A stretch of 64,000 nucleotides of DNA from Trifolium pratense. Lineage: Eukaryota > Streptophyta > Magnoliopsida > Fabales > Fabaceae. The translations under genes and the position numbers were made by a program. The number at the start of each line of letters is the position of its first letter. Within the stretch, counting starts at the first letter, position 1. The notes under the pieces are model-generated. The model saw only the letters and a program-made list of their open reading frames with translations, ran no database searches and was not told the origin of the DNA. Where the stretch lies: contig NC_060065.1 of the NCBI RefSeq assembly GCF_020283565.1, forward strand, positions 40,908,409-40,972,408. The letters are read 5' to 3'. This document shows, one piece after another, positions 1-10,639 of the stretch.

Positions 1-1188
1 GGTAAGAGGACGAGATGTAAGCAGTTATCGTGATCGTCATGGAAATATATCACAAAATGTATTAGCTGCATGCAACTTTGATTTGGAATTCATGTACGTT
101 CTTAGCGGATGGGAGGGTTCAGCACATGATTCCAAGCTATTAAATGATACTTTGACAAGGAGGAATGGACTTAAAGTACCCCAAGGTAAGTCGTCAATTT
201 TTAAACTGTGTTTTATCTATTTTCAGTTTCATACTAATTTTATATGCATTTCTTATGTAATTAGGTAAGTATTTTTTGGTGGATTGTGGATTTCCAAATC
301 GACGCAAATTTTTAGCCCCATATCGAGGTGTACGATATCATCTACAAGATTTTGCAGGTCATGGTAATGACCCTGAAAATGAAAAGGAATTATTCAATCT
401 TCGACATGCGTCCTTAAGGAATGTGATTGAGAGAATATTTGGTGTTTTTAAATCGCGGTTCACAATTTTTAAGTCCGCGCCTCCATTTCCATTTAAGGCA
501 CAAGCGGAGCTTGTGTTGGCATGCGCAGCACTTCATAATTTTCTTCGTAAAGAATGTCGTTCAGATGAATTTCCAGTCGAACCTACGGATGAGTCTTCAT
601 CCTCATCTTCAGTGTTACCAAATCATGAAGACAATAATTATGAACTCATTGTTCAAACACAAGAGCAGGAACGAGAAGATGCAAATTTATGGAGGACTAG
701 TATAGGTTCAGATATGTGGAGAAATGCTACTTAGAAAATCATGGATTTATAATCACTTTGTTACTATTTTTTTAGGCAATAATGAATATTGCTATAAAAA
801 ATTTCGTTTTTATTTGCTTTATTCAAACTTTAGAATTTATTTATGTAATAAATAAAAAGTTAGAATTATATGCACCAAAAAAAAAAGTTATCATCCTTTT
901 TATTCACTTTTGTAATTTTTTTGCTTAAAATTCAATGAATTCTTCAAAATCTTAAAAAATTCAATTAGTTATTCGAAATCATAAAAATCTATAAAGTAGT
1001 TTGAAATCTGAAAAGTCTGTATTGTAAATCCATCAAAATTCTGTTTAAGAATCTTGATTGTAAAAAGTCATTTAAAAAAAGTCATTTACAATCCCACAAA
1101 ATCAATAAAATCTCACGAAATCTTTAAAATCTTCAGGATTTTGTTTTGCCAAAAAAGTCTTTTAAAATCTCAATCCAATACACCCCCC
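1..1188 (+). mobile_element. 3' end of a PIF/Harbinger DNA transposon
   Basis: Downstream of the transposase, 735-1188 is a non-coding subterminal region with many short motifs of the type AAAATCTnnAAAATC. It ends in CAATCCAATACACCCCCC at 1171-1188, which reads GGGGGGTGTATTGGATTG on the opposite strand and so is a G-rich terminal repeat typical of Harbinger/Tourist elements. TAA at 1189-1191 directly follows and fits the 3-bp TWA target duplication of this superfamily. The left terminus is outside the window, so the duplication cannot be confirmed. Confidence 0.8.
2..734 (+). CDS. PIF/Harbinger (HARBI1-like) transposase, C-terminal part
   Basis: This is the 3' half of a DDE transposase of the PIF/Harbinger superfamily (DDE_Tnp_4), which cuts and pastes the surrounding DNA element. 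The reading frame enters from the left edge at base 2, is interrupted by a 79-bp intron (GT at 186, AG ending at 264), and resumes to a TAG at 732-734. The joined frame reads continuously across the intron (PQ-G-KYFLVDCGF). Visible family landmarks are the block around GSAHDSKLLND with the second catalytic Asp, the VDCGFPNRRKFLAPYRG block, and IERIFGVFKSRF with the catalytic Glu, followed by the conserved ALHNFLRKEC. The first catalytic Asp lies left of the window. No stop or frameshift is seen in this part, so the copy may be recent. It lies inside the element described at 1-1188. The family is certain; whether the enzyme is active cannot be judged from half a gene. Confidence 0.93.
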
Positions 1189-1191
1189 TAA

Positions 1192-1732
1192 AGTTATTTT
1201 TGAGAATAAAATTTAAAATGGAAAAATGAGTAAAAATAACTATATGAAGAAAAACCTCTTTTTTTGCAATTCCTATGAGATTTATGAACATTATTTAGAA
1301 ATAAGAAGTATGAAAAAAGAAATTTGTTGTATACGTTTTTTAGAGATGAATTAGAGAAAAAATGGAAATTTTTGCATGTAGTTTCATTGGTTATTTTTTA
1401 GCTATAAATTAGAATAATTAGAATTGAAGCTATGCTTCATTATATTTATTGTTAATCTTTTCTAGGTATGGCTATATCATTAAATCCCAACATGTTGATA
1501 AGACTATCGTATGTGAGCATTAGTAAGTAGGATTAAATCACATGTTGATGACAAACATGTTTGTTGTTGATGAATTTAGTTTAAAATTTAGTCTAAATAC
1601 ATTCACTTTTATTGTTACAAACCATTAAAATACAAGATTGTTAATACACACCCAAACAGGTAGGTGTGTAAACACCAAAACCTAAAAAACACAATCTTTA
1701 TTCTAAAGATAAAGAAACAGAGCAGCAATGAT
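1192..1732. other. AT-rich spacer, no gene seen
   Basis: AT-rich sequence between the Harbinger terminus and the stop of the RPA-like pseudogene. The part next to 1733 probably includes the former 3' UTR of that gene. No ORF or repeat structure is convincing here. Confidence 0.5.
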
Positions 1733-4362
1733 CTAAACCATTACTTTAGTGTTGTCAATCTTCACACATGTCATCTTGGTTTTCTTTGGGGTAGTAGCAT
1801 GAGCCTCAATTGAATTAACCAAATTCACATCCTCAATTGACACAACTGGCACTTTGGTGGCAGACCCGCCAACCCCATTAAGATCAAGAGCTTTCTTTCC
1901 AACAACCTTGCTAGTTAGAGTCTGAATGCCATCAGGGACAACAATCTCTTCATTGTTGTTTGAATCAACTATCTCAATAGAATCCTGAATGTAAATATTC
2001 TAATACAATTATTAAGGAATAAGGAATAATATTCAACATCAAAAAATTAGTATCCCTATAAACAAAGCACAGAGTAAATAAAGTGTTACCAGTGGAGTGT
2101 CATCGCCCAAATTGCATAGCGGGGGTTCATAATTGGCAATGTCACCATCATCACTAAGCTGGTAATTAACCATAACAATTAGTTTCTCGCAAAACAAAAA
2201 GATCTAAAAATAAATAAACATTGCTAGTATTTGTAAATTACATTTATTCCATGAAGTGTTGTGAATCGATTGATAATTTCTTCATCACTAGTCAATTTTT
2301 TTACTGTATAGCCGCGCCAATTACGATATAGATTGGCGTCCGTCACTTCAAACTTAAAAAGCATACGCTAGCTTGTTAACAAACACATCAAGTTCGGGGG
2401 GGTAATAATTAGAATTTCCCTGCTATAAGAACATAAGATCAAAAGATTGAAATGATTAAACAATACATATATTCCAAAATAGTAATGATGAAAAGAACGA
2501 AGAAATCGAAGTTTACATCATTCATAGCATCAAGCAAATTCTGCGCACTTCTCCCTAAAACTTGAGACACAACACGATCAAACATAATAAAAGTTATGGA
2601 TCCTGTATTGTCTATGACTTGAAGATGAATTTTGAACCTGATCAAATTTACATAAATCATAATATCACAGTTAAGTAATCATTAGGATAAAATATTTATA
2701 CAAAAAATAAAAATGAAATGTTGGCAAAGATCATACCTAGGAACCGCAGTTCTTGGCATCTTGCATTTACCACAATAGAGTTGACCTCCAACAAAACTAA
2801 TCCTTGATGCACATCTGCTGCAAGCTTGATAAAACCATCATGCATCAGTATCAAACTCACATGTCCAAGCCAATACAGAACCACAAACTTTCTGCAATAG
2901 GGAACATGTATTTCATTTTAAAAAGAGCTAATAAAAAAAAAGGAAAAAAAATAATTAACAATGTTAGAAATACTTTTAACCTCAGTAGATTCAATTAGAT
3001 CTTCAATTGTCATCCTTTGAGATTGTAGCAAGTCATCATCAACACTAATCACAGATGGTCCAGTCATTTGACTAACAACCTGAGTTAACTCCACATTTGC
3101 AACATTCATCCTATATCATAAACAAAATAACATAGCAACGTAAGGAAAAGAAATTAAATTTAAAATATACCTAAAAGAATAGATATATTAGAGATACCTA
3201 CTCCAACACAAATTGGTCAGAATATATATTTTTTGCATATCATATATTTCAAACAACAAATGTAAATAAGGGTATTTTTTCTCACCAAGATACTTCTTGA
3301 GCTTGCAGAGCTGAAGTATTATTACCACAAGCATTGATGAATCATGACTCTCCAAATATTGTTGCATTGTCAGAGCAAAGTCATCCCATAAAGTACAGTG
3401 TATCCTATTCCCTCTACCATATCAAAAAATTTAACAGATAAGTACCAAATAATCGACAGATATACTGCAGTCCTATTCCCTCTACCATATCAAAAATTTT
3501 AACATATAAGTACCAAATAATCGACAGATATAGTGCACTAAGTATTGATACCAAATAATCGACAGATATAGTGCACTAAGTATTGATACCAAAAGAAACT
3601 TACTCTAAATCTTCAAGGGTGGAATCCATAATCTTATTTATCTTCTCAGTTTTTTCAATTTCTTTCATAGCATTTTTCTCAACAACATGGCCAATAACAT
3701 CTAGGACAAACAATACTTAATTAGACAAATAAAAGAAGAAAAAAAAGACAATAATCGTGAAAACTAAATTCAGATAACAATTTGTAAAAAATGAGGTATA
3801 ATATAAATCTCACCAAGAAAGTGATCCTCTTTTAGTGCATGACATAATATCTTGGAAAAACATAAAGACAAAAAGAATCATTGGTATTTTTGGAGCCTTG
3901 ACTTTATAAACCTTAGTACCTCGCATGAAATTCAGTTTGTGCTTATGGGGAGTGCTCTTGAAAGTAGCATCATTCTTACCAACCATAAATTTTTCAAAAA
4001 CATAAGCACATCATTCTTCAAGCTGATCCTTAAATTGGGAGATCAAATATTTCCTAACAGTTGCATGAATTGAACCTAAATTGGCAAAGAAAGCATAAGA
4101 ATGAAATTGTAAATCTACCCTTTCATCAAGAAAAATCATATGTATAGCTCCTTCCTCAGCAACATTATTACGATCGGGTGTAGTCCAAAGATTAATTACT
4201 CGAACCCTTATTTGGAAATCAATCTTTCCGCCCAAAATTTCAGAAATTTTGGTCTTCTTCACATAAATTCCTATACATACAAATGATAAGACAAAAAAAA
4301 ACATGAGCAAGACTAAGAATAAAAGCAAGATGTGAAATTAAAAGATGTTCACATGAGTTAGC
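1733..4362 (-). pseudogene. Replication protein A 70-kDa-like (DUF223/OB-fold) pseudogene
   Basis: Reading the minus strand, exon-sized coding blocks give a plant RPA1-like single-stranded-DNA-binding protein. They are an N-terminal OB domain (about 4250-3815, GGKIDFQIRVRVINLWTTP... then FMVGKNDATFKSTPHKHKLN), a block with DVIGHVVEKNAM (3703-3610), CTLWDDFALTMQQYL and LQLCKLKKYLG (3411-3290), TIEDLIESTE (3110-2990), a C4 zinc-finger region with ACSRCASRISFVGGQLYCGKC (2834-2737), IHLQVIDNTGSITFIMFDR (2645-2514), YTVKKLTSDEEIINRF (near 2380-2240), and an acidic/lysine tail to TAG at 1733-1735. Splice-like GT and AG signals flank most blocks. It is broken: TGA at 4011-4013 inside LEE*CAYVF, TGA at 2838-2840 just before the zinc-finger Trp, and a frame change near 3840 before KEDHFL. 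The likely original start is ATG at 4362 (MANSCEHL), but exon 1 is uncertain. Legume genomes carry many such paralogs, some inside Helitrons; no Helitron end was identified here. Confidence 0.8.
3403..3587. repeat. Tandem duplications inside an intron of the RPA-like pseudogene
   Basis: A unit of about 68 bp starting TCCTATTCCCTCTACCATAT occurs twice (about 3403-3470 and 3471-3538). Its right part then duplicates again as a 37-38 bp unit, ACCAAATAATCGACAGATAT..., at about 3512-3549 and 3550-3587. This suggests two successive slippage or unequal-exchange events. Only one substitution separates the last two copies over most of their length, so the second event is recent. Confidence 0.85.
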
Positions 4363-4494
4363 CATGTTTGTGTCAAGAGAGATGATGGTTGATGATAGAT
4401 TAGTAGATTGGTGGTATTTATAGAGAAACATGGATACAGTATGTTGGACAGATGGAATGTTGCATGAAAGATACAGGAGAAATCTTCCATAGAA

Positions 4495-4700
4495 GACACA
4501 TGGAAGATTGCATGAAAGGAATTTGCAAGTCTCTGATACACTGGAATTTGCAGGTCTTCTGATATGATAAATAGAATTTTTAGATTTTTAATTTTAGATA
4601 AGAAGGGACACATGGAAGATTGCATGAAAGGAATTTACAGGTCTCTGACACTGAAATTTGCAAGTCTTCTGATCTGATAAATAGAATTTTTAGATTTTTA
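4495..4700. repeat. Two-copy tandem duplication, period about 112 bp
   Basis: GACACATGGAAGATTGCATG through AATAGAATTTTTAGATTTTTA occurs at 4495-4590 and again at 4607-4700 with a few substitutions. It lies just upstream (minus sense) of the RPA-like pseudogene start, so it occupied its former promoter or 5' UTR. Confidence 0.85.
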
Positions 4701-4734
4701 GAGGGGTATATATTTTACCGAGAAATCAAAGAAG

Positions 4735-4790
4735 GTGAGTAGGGTTAGAATTAGGTTTGGTATTATAGGGTTAGAATTAGGTTTGGGTTA
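4735..4790. repeat. Short telomere-like direct repeat
   Basis: AGGGTTAGAATTAGGTTTGG occurs twice in about 50 bp, followed by GGTTAGATTAG. The core TAGGGTT is a permutation of the plant telomere unit TTTAGGG, but there are no uninterrupted units, so a telomeric origin is only a possibility. Confidence 0.35.
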
Positions 4791-4875
4791 GATTAGCTTT
4801 GGAAAAAGGTTTGGAAAAATAAGAATTTTACTCTTGTATGAGTATACATTGAATAAGAAAGGTTATTTTTCCCAC

Positions 4876-5100
4876 GACTCTTTCTCCCTAAAATTCTAAT
4901 TTTTTCCTTGAATAAAAATTTCGGAATGCGCTTTTTCAAAAAAAATTCAGTTCAAATTTGGGAAAATTTCGGAAAATATATTCCAAAGTTTTTTTTTTCC
5001 AAAGTTTTTTCAAGGCAAAAACATTTGAAAAACGCATTTCGAAATTTTTCCACAAGGACAAAAATAGAACTTTTTGGGGAGAGGAGGGGGAAAGAGAAGC
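4876..5100. mobile_element. Small foldback (MITE-like) element
   Basis: An imperfect inverted repeat with arms of about 60 bp. The left arm includes CCTTGAATAAAAATTTCGG and AATGCGCTTTTTCAAA. The right arm includes TTTGAAAAACGCATTTCGAA, then CCACAAGGACAAAAATAG, and pairs with the left arm out to CTCTTTCTCCC/GGGGGAAAGAG. The loop holds a T-rich tract. Ends and target duplication are not clear, so the superfamily is unknown. Confidence 0.6.
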
Positions 5101-5910
5101 TATCATTGAATAATTCATATGGGCTTAGGTAAGGGTAGGCCAAACCCGCCCAACCAGCCATTTAACATGAATTCCACGTATATCACATATCTTTTAAGAG
5201 ATATACTTTTCACACTCCCTAAAAATCCTCACACACTCTTTGAAATTTTCAAAATAACCTAATCGCATTCTAGAATGTGAGAAATGTTCGCACCCTATTT
5301 TGTGACTGACAATTTTATTTGACTCAAACCCAACGTCTGCACCACCATGAATGAAATACATTTCGCAATTTAGAGGGCAAACTCAGTTTGCACTTTCACT
5401 AGTGAACCTTATAAAAATGTGGCCACTATCTAATACCATATTTTAATTTGTCACTAGAGCGATTGTTACATTATCGACCAATTACACACACCATAAAAAT
5501 AGCTATACTGAATTGTCACTTTATTTAATATGATCAAATTTACATTTATACTTACAATAGACGTGTATCAAGGCTACAAGAGCTGATAAAGCTACAATTG
5601 TTACTTTAACTTGTGAAATGTGTTTCATGGAAGATGAGAGAAGGATGAAGAGGACAATTTTTTTTTATAAGTTTCACATCCTAGGATGCGAACTCACTCA
5701 TAGGTTGCATCCTAGTATGCAAACTCTTTCTCCCTCAATTTTTGCTATTTACACATTCACATTCTAAATAGCGAGGGGCCAAGGGATGCACAAGTGTAAC
5801 GGGGCCTGAGAAGAAATTCTCTCTTTTTAATATGAGACTCATAAAGTTGTATAATTTAAAAATTTCTCTTTAGGTTCCTCAATGGTCAAAGTCTTCCATG
5901 AACTAACTTA
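5101..5910. other. Intergenic, with a dispersed-repeat fragment
   Basis: No gene seen. The stretch TTTGCACTTTCACTAGTGAA followed by CCTTATAAAAATG near 5389-5425 recurs at about 43088-43122 as TTCGCACTTTTATTAGTGAA-CCTTTATAAAAAT, so both are pieces of one dispersed repeat. At 5670-5730 CATCCTAGGATGCGAACTCA and GCATCCTAGTATGCAAACTC form a short hairpin-prone direct/inverted pattern. Confidence 0.5.
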
Positions 5911-5912
5911 TA

Positions 5913-6002
5913 CTCCCTTTAGTCCTTAATATAGTCTAAATACATCAATTGATCAATGTATCTAAAAAGTAAATTTCTTCTTATATTAAGGACCCGAGGA
6001 AG
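5913..6002. mobile_element. Stowaway-like MITE, 90 bp
   Basis: TA|CTCCCTTTAGTCCTTAATATAG ... CTTATATTAAGGACCCGAGGAAG|TA. The terminal inverted repeats match the common plant Tc1/mariner Stowaway ends (CTCCCTCNGTCC...), and TA dinucleotides at 5911-5912 and 6003-6004 are the expected duplication. The centre holds a further palindrome (CATCAATTGATCAATG). Confidence 0.85.
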
Positions 6003-6109
6003 TATATCTTTAGGTTCCATAATGAGATCTTCTCCAAACCACTTGCTTAAATGACTCAAAACACTTATATATCATTTGAACTAATTTATTGTTGACATTC
6101 AATTAAATC

Positions 6110-6315
6110 CGTAGGGAAAAAAAACTTTTAATGCAAATAGCATTTGATTTACTCTCTCTTCTATTTTCCATAATCAATAACCAATAATTTTTTTTTTCAT
6201 ATTCCTATAGTAAAACTTATTTCAAGAAAAACATAAAATATCATACTTCAAATTATCATATTATACTTTTCTTAATAAGTGTAATTTATTTTCTTATAAT
6301 ATGGGACGGAAAGAG
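6110..6315. mobile_element. 5'-truncated copy of the MITE family seen at 32097-33044
   Basis: The sequence from AATGCAAATAGCATTTGATT to ATATGGGACGGAAAGAG|TA aligns with the interior and right end of the nested MITE at 32.1 kb. Shared blocks include ATGCAAATTGCATTT, TTCAAATTATCATATT and CTTAATAAGTGTAATTT. The left terminus is missing. This copy helps show where the 32.1-kb copy was interrupted. Confidence 0.7.
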
Positions 6316-6317
6316 TA

Positions 6318-7229
6318 TTTTGCTTATTAAAAAAATCCATAGGGAAAAAGATTTATCCTCTGAAAAAATTAAAATCTAAACAAAATTTAATTCTCCCTTT
6401 ATTTACAAATGAAATGAAACACGGTGAAAAGGAAAATAGTAAAATGGAAAGAAAAAGATTGAGATCATGCGAGTCTCATTATAACATCATCACTATTTTT
6501 AACTCCATTAACGTCATCATTAATCATGCCATTTTAGTGTCTAGTACTATGAATGTACTAGTACTTTGAACTAAACTAAGCATTATCCCACGATCATCTT
6601 ATCACTATATCTAATTTATTGTCATCATTATCTTCTCTAAACACTAGCTCATCATTGCATTTTTAAGATCAATCTTACTTTTATCACTAACTCATCATTA
6701 ATGCATCTATCTAGACATCATTATCCCATAGATTTTTTTTTTCAGACAGTTTAATAGCTAAAATTTCCACTCTCAAGATGAATTAGTGGGATGTCAAGGT
6801 TTGAAATCCAACCGTTGCATATGAAATATGATATCCCTCATCAAGACATCATCTGAGATAAACTCATGGAGACAAATATATGTTGTTTTTAATTATATAT
6901 CTAAATTATAATGTATCATATATATTAATTGATATTTTTATTTTTATTTTTTTTGTTAATTTTCTGGTTCTTAGAATATCTGGATAATCTAGAGTTTGAC
7001 CGTGAGATAAATAAAGTCTGATCAATAATTATTTTTATTAGGAATCGAACTCGACTCTTTCGAACAATTTATTTTAATTAACTACTTGAGTCCAATGTCT
7101 AAATTATTTTAATTTAAAAGTATATAGGTTGTTTTTATATTTCCAAATTATGATGTATCATATGTTAATTGGTATTTTAATTTCCCCCGATACAACATGT
7201 GTTACATATTATTTATAAAGCTCTGATAC
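6318..7229. other. AT-rich intergenic, nothing assigned
   Basis: Rich in CATCAT/ATCATTA motifs around 6480-6720, without a clear tandem unit. No ORF of note. Confidence 0.5.
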
Positions 7230-7810
7230 TTCAAAAATGACGAAATATCGTATCTGATACGTGTTCGATGATATTCGTTCGATACGTCCTGATACTCGTA
7301 TCGAAGAAGTATTGAACAATTAATATTATTTTTCAAAAAAAATTATCGATACGTGTCGCATACTAATTCTCCGATACACGTATCAGAGAAGTATCTGATA
7401 ATTAATGTTCGTTGATGATAGAAATGGAGGATAAGAAACCGATACAATCTGTGTTTCTTCTTAAATAGTGAATGTTATGATATTCTTTATAGATATGCCA
7501 ACTATGTTTTTTTTGTGGTAAAAATGATGTTTTTTTTTTGGGTTAGTACGTACTAGTTATGTTCTTTTTGGGTAGTACTTACTTAACTTAAAGATATATA
7601 TAATTATCATTTGTTTGCTCAGTTTGAGTAATTTGAATGTTAATTTATTATCACTGTCGATTTTAATTATGTTTATATGTTGTGCATTTATATATTTAAT
7701 TTTAAATTTAATTTTTAAATAACGTATCGCGGTCGTATTTTATTGGGAATTTTGAAAATTTTCCCATATCGATATTGTATTGGTATCATGTCGCATATCA
7801 AGGCTTCATA
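7230..7810. repeat. Dispersed repeat with GATACGTATC-type palindromes
   Basis: Many variants of CGTATC, GATACGT and ATCGATAC occur from 7237 to 7405 (for example GATACTCGTATCGAAGAAGT and GATACACGTATCAGAGAAGT), and again at 7724-7810 (AACGTATCGCGG, CATATCGATATTG, GTCGCATATCAAGGCTTCAT). This looks like a decayed, palindrome-rich dispersed repeat; the class is not determined. Confidence 0.5.
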
Positions 7811-8416
7811 GTATATTATTGGATGATGGATCAAAATTATATTTTCCTATGGTAAATAAGTATTTTTTTTTTTACTTAGGGAGTGTGTACACTTATAACT
7901 TGATGATAATGCAATTGAAAATAGTTTCTCATTTTCTCCCGTCTTTGTCCTTGCAGCAAAAAGTATTGGGATCAGGTGTAGATTTATGATAAAAAGTGTC
8001 GATTTATGATCAAGAAAATAAATAACAAATTTTAAATCATCCAAATTTTTGCTGGTTTGTGCCTTTGGGCTGAGTTTGTAATCATCCTTTGGTTATTATA
8101 TGGAGTGCTAGGAACAAGCAGATATGGAGATGAAAATGAGTTTGTGCAACAAATTATTTCACACTTATTTTAGAGTAAATAAACTTTAGTTTGAATAAAC
8201 TTTCAAACTAATAAGCATTGATATTTTCTTTAAAACTCCTAATATTAATGTTTATTTTAAGCTAAATATTAAAACCAATGAACAAAAAGGGAGTGTGAAA
8301 AGAAAGGTAACTGCAAATGTGATGATTTAAAAGAGAGAAACATATGAATAATATCTAATCTTCTATTTTATTATATTACTGGCTTTGGCTAACATGGAAG
8401 ACTTCACTAAGTCTTC
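7811..8416. other. Intergenic, nothing assigned
   Basis: AT-rich. A short hairpin CATGGAAGAC...GTCTTCCATG lies at 8393-8420 just before the next element. Confidence 0.4.
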
Positions 8417-8745
8417 CATGGTGCACAAATTTCGAATATTATTATAACAAATACGAATTTTATAAAATCTACTGTTGGATTGAAAGTTTATATCATATAG
8501 ATCATCCATAAATTTTTTTAAAAAAATTAAAAATTATTTGATATGTTATTGAGACTCATCAAGATTAACGGTATTCAATTAAAATTCATAAACCGTTAAT
8601 TTTGATGGGTCACAATAACATATCAAATAATTTTCGATTTTTTTTAAAAAAATTATGGACGATCTATATGATATAAACTTTCAATCCAACGGTGGATTTT
8701 GTAAAATTCGTATTCCTTATAATAATATGAGCAACTTGTGCATGG
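8417..8745. mobile_element. Foldback MITE with arms of about 140 bp
   Basis: A long inverted repeat. The left arm (8435-8570) contains ATACGAATTTTATAAAATC, GTTGGATTGAAAGTTTATAT and TTATTTGATATGTTATTG; the right arm (8590-8725) is its near-perfect complement. The turn is around 8575-8590. The outer parts carry CATGGTGCACAA-type sequences in both orientations. A diverged relative lies at 36163-36420. I saw no clean target duplication. Confidence 0.75.
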
Positions 8746-9639
8746 TGCACAATTTGTGCTACTTGTGCACATTAGAAGTAGCCTATATTACTATATTAAA
8801 GATTTTAAAAAAGTTGATTTAGGATATCTTAAAACTTCTCTTTGATGACATTTTCGAAACTACATGTTAAAGAATATCTATATAACTATGTAATTTTTTT
8901 TTCGTTCGTCGAACGTTAGCCCTCTTTTTCCACAAAAATTTGATTTAAAATTTTAACTACTTACATCAATTTTTTAATTAATTCTTGTTCAAATTTTTTT
9001 TTTTAATTAATTTTTACTTTTAATTTGAAAGAGAAGAGAGGAAATATATATATTGCAAAAGATAATGTTTGTATGTGTTTTTTAATTTCATTGAACTTTC
9101 ATTTTCACACACGGAGATTGATGAGTCGCTATCTTGTGAAGTGTGGCACCGTTTTCTTCATGTGCTCAAAAATGGATATATATTATTGGTCAAAAGACTC
9201 TTCAAGAAATAAATGGCCAACATGGAAGACAGGAACCATTATCTGTTCTTATGTTTATTTTATTTGTTAGGTGAGACTGTTTGGTACACTACAGCCTACG
9301 TAATACTTTTATTTTCTTGTGTGATTAATTTAGAGTTCAACACTAAAATATATAAATAAAATTTTAACTTAAACTTTTTTGAACATTTCATCTTTTTTTG
9401 ACGCATGAACATTTCATCTTAAAAAAAATTAATTAACGTTCAATTTTAATTACACCCCAATCCAAAATATTTGAAATATAGAGAATTATTGATTCACACA
9501 CAATACTCCTACCGTAGTTGCTTAAAATAAGCACTGAATATGTGATTCTCACGGCCCTCCTTAAGCAAATTTAGTGGGAAAATTTAGTTCAAATTTTGGG
9601 TGAAAAGGAACACATTTATTTGTTTTTGGCTTTCATCAT
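8746..9639. other. Intergenic, nothing assigned
   Basis: AT-rich. An 81-codon open frame (9025-9270) has low-complexity composition and no recognisable domain, and is not called as a gene. Confidence 0.4.
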
Positions 9640-10040
9640 CAATTTAATTTAGTTAGGAGTCAGTTTTGGCATCAATTGGTTCCAACTCACTCCTAATCGC
9701 AGTTGCTGGGATTAAACTGTGATCCTCCCTACTAAGCTTATGGTCTTGTGAATTTGGACCGTCTTATTTTGGCAAGACTAACACATAGGTATGTTTTTAA
9801 TAGTTTCAAATTTCAATATCTTAAAAAGTGGATACTTTGTTGATATAGAAATTGTGTAACATTTAATATTTCAAATTTCAATATCCTGATCGCAGTTGCG
9901 GTGGATCGAATCGTAATCCTCCGTACTAAGTTTATGGTCTTGTGAATTTGGACCGTCTTATTTTGGCAAGACTATCACACAGGTATGTTTTTAATAGTTT
10001 CAAATTTCAATACTTAAAAGAAATTGTATAACATTTAATG
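9640..10040 (-). repeat. SINE-derived sequence duplicated in tandem, period about 193 bp
   Basis: On the minus strand the sequence resembles a legume tRNA-derived SINE: a degenerate box A near GTTAGTCTTGCCAA, a degenerate box B in GATCACAGTTTAATCCC, then GCAACTGCGATTAGGAG. The block ATCGCAGTTGC...GGTATGTTTTTAATAG occurs at 9696 and again at 9889, including non-SINE flank (TTTCAAATTTCAATA). The duplication therefore happened after insertion. Confidence 0.65.
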
Positions 10041-10079
10041 TTTCTTTAATTACACTTGAATGAAAGACAAACGTACAAC

Positions 10080-10500
10080 AAACTGCGTCGCTACCTTTTT
10101 TTGATGGCAAAATCAATCATTTTAAAGACTACATCTTGAGACCTAGGAGACACCGCATTGCTATGCATGACTCTTTGAACTCTTTTCAAAATAGACTTCC
10201 TCTGGTGCTAGAAAACTGAAAGTGTCAAACGCAAAAGGTATAAACACATAATGATTGCCAGAGTACGCTCTCTCATGTTTGACCACTTTACTTGAAGCAG
10301 CTTTGAGAGCCGCTTGTCGTACAGTAAAATCTCCGGTCGTCAATCCCACAAATGGAGAAACTCCAATCAAGTCCACATATGCATGTTTCTCTCCTACCCA
10401 CGTACACCAGAACATCAGCTGACCTCAATGTAGATCTCCTCTCCAGTGGGTCAGTGAAGAAATTCATAGGTGTCTCTTTCTTCACAGATACTCCTGCGCG
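10080..10500 (-). pseudogene. Retroelement-associated coding fragment (auxilin-like/reverse-transcriptase type), degenerate
   Basis: Minus-strand frames give NFFTDPLERRSTLRSADVLV, then after a frame change GEKHAYVDLIGVSPFVGL, GDFTVRQAALKAASSKV and HYVFIPFAFDTFSFLAPE, then after another change RVQRVMHSNAVSPRSQDVVF. From memory this matches a protein segment repeated many times in Medicago and Trifolium, usually annotated as auxilin-like or as the 3' part of a retroelement polyprotein. The two frame changes and a truncated N-terminus make it a fossil. Its true function is unclear; it is best treated as transposon-derived. Confidence 0.6.
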
Positions 10501-10639
10501 CTTGAAAACATCAAAAAGGAAATCTGAACATGGTAATGTCTGTATTTATAGCCTGGAAGCTCTCGACAATGAACTCCATGCTCCCCAAATCTATCTAGAC
10601 ACGCCTTACTGCAAATATTTTTTATTTTCGGCCAAATGT

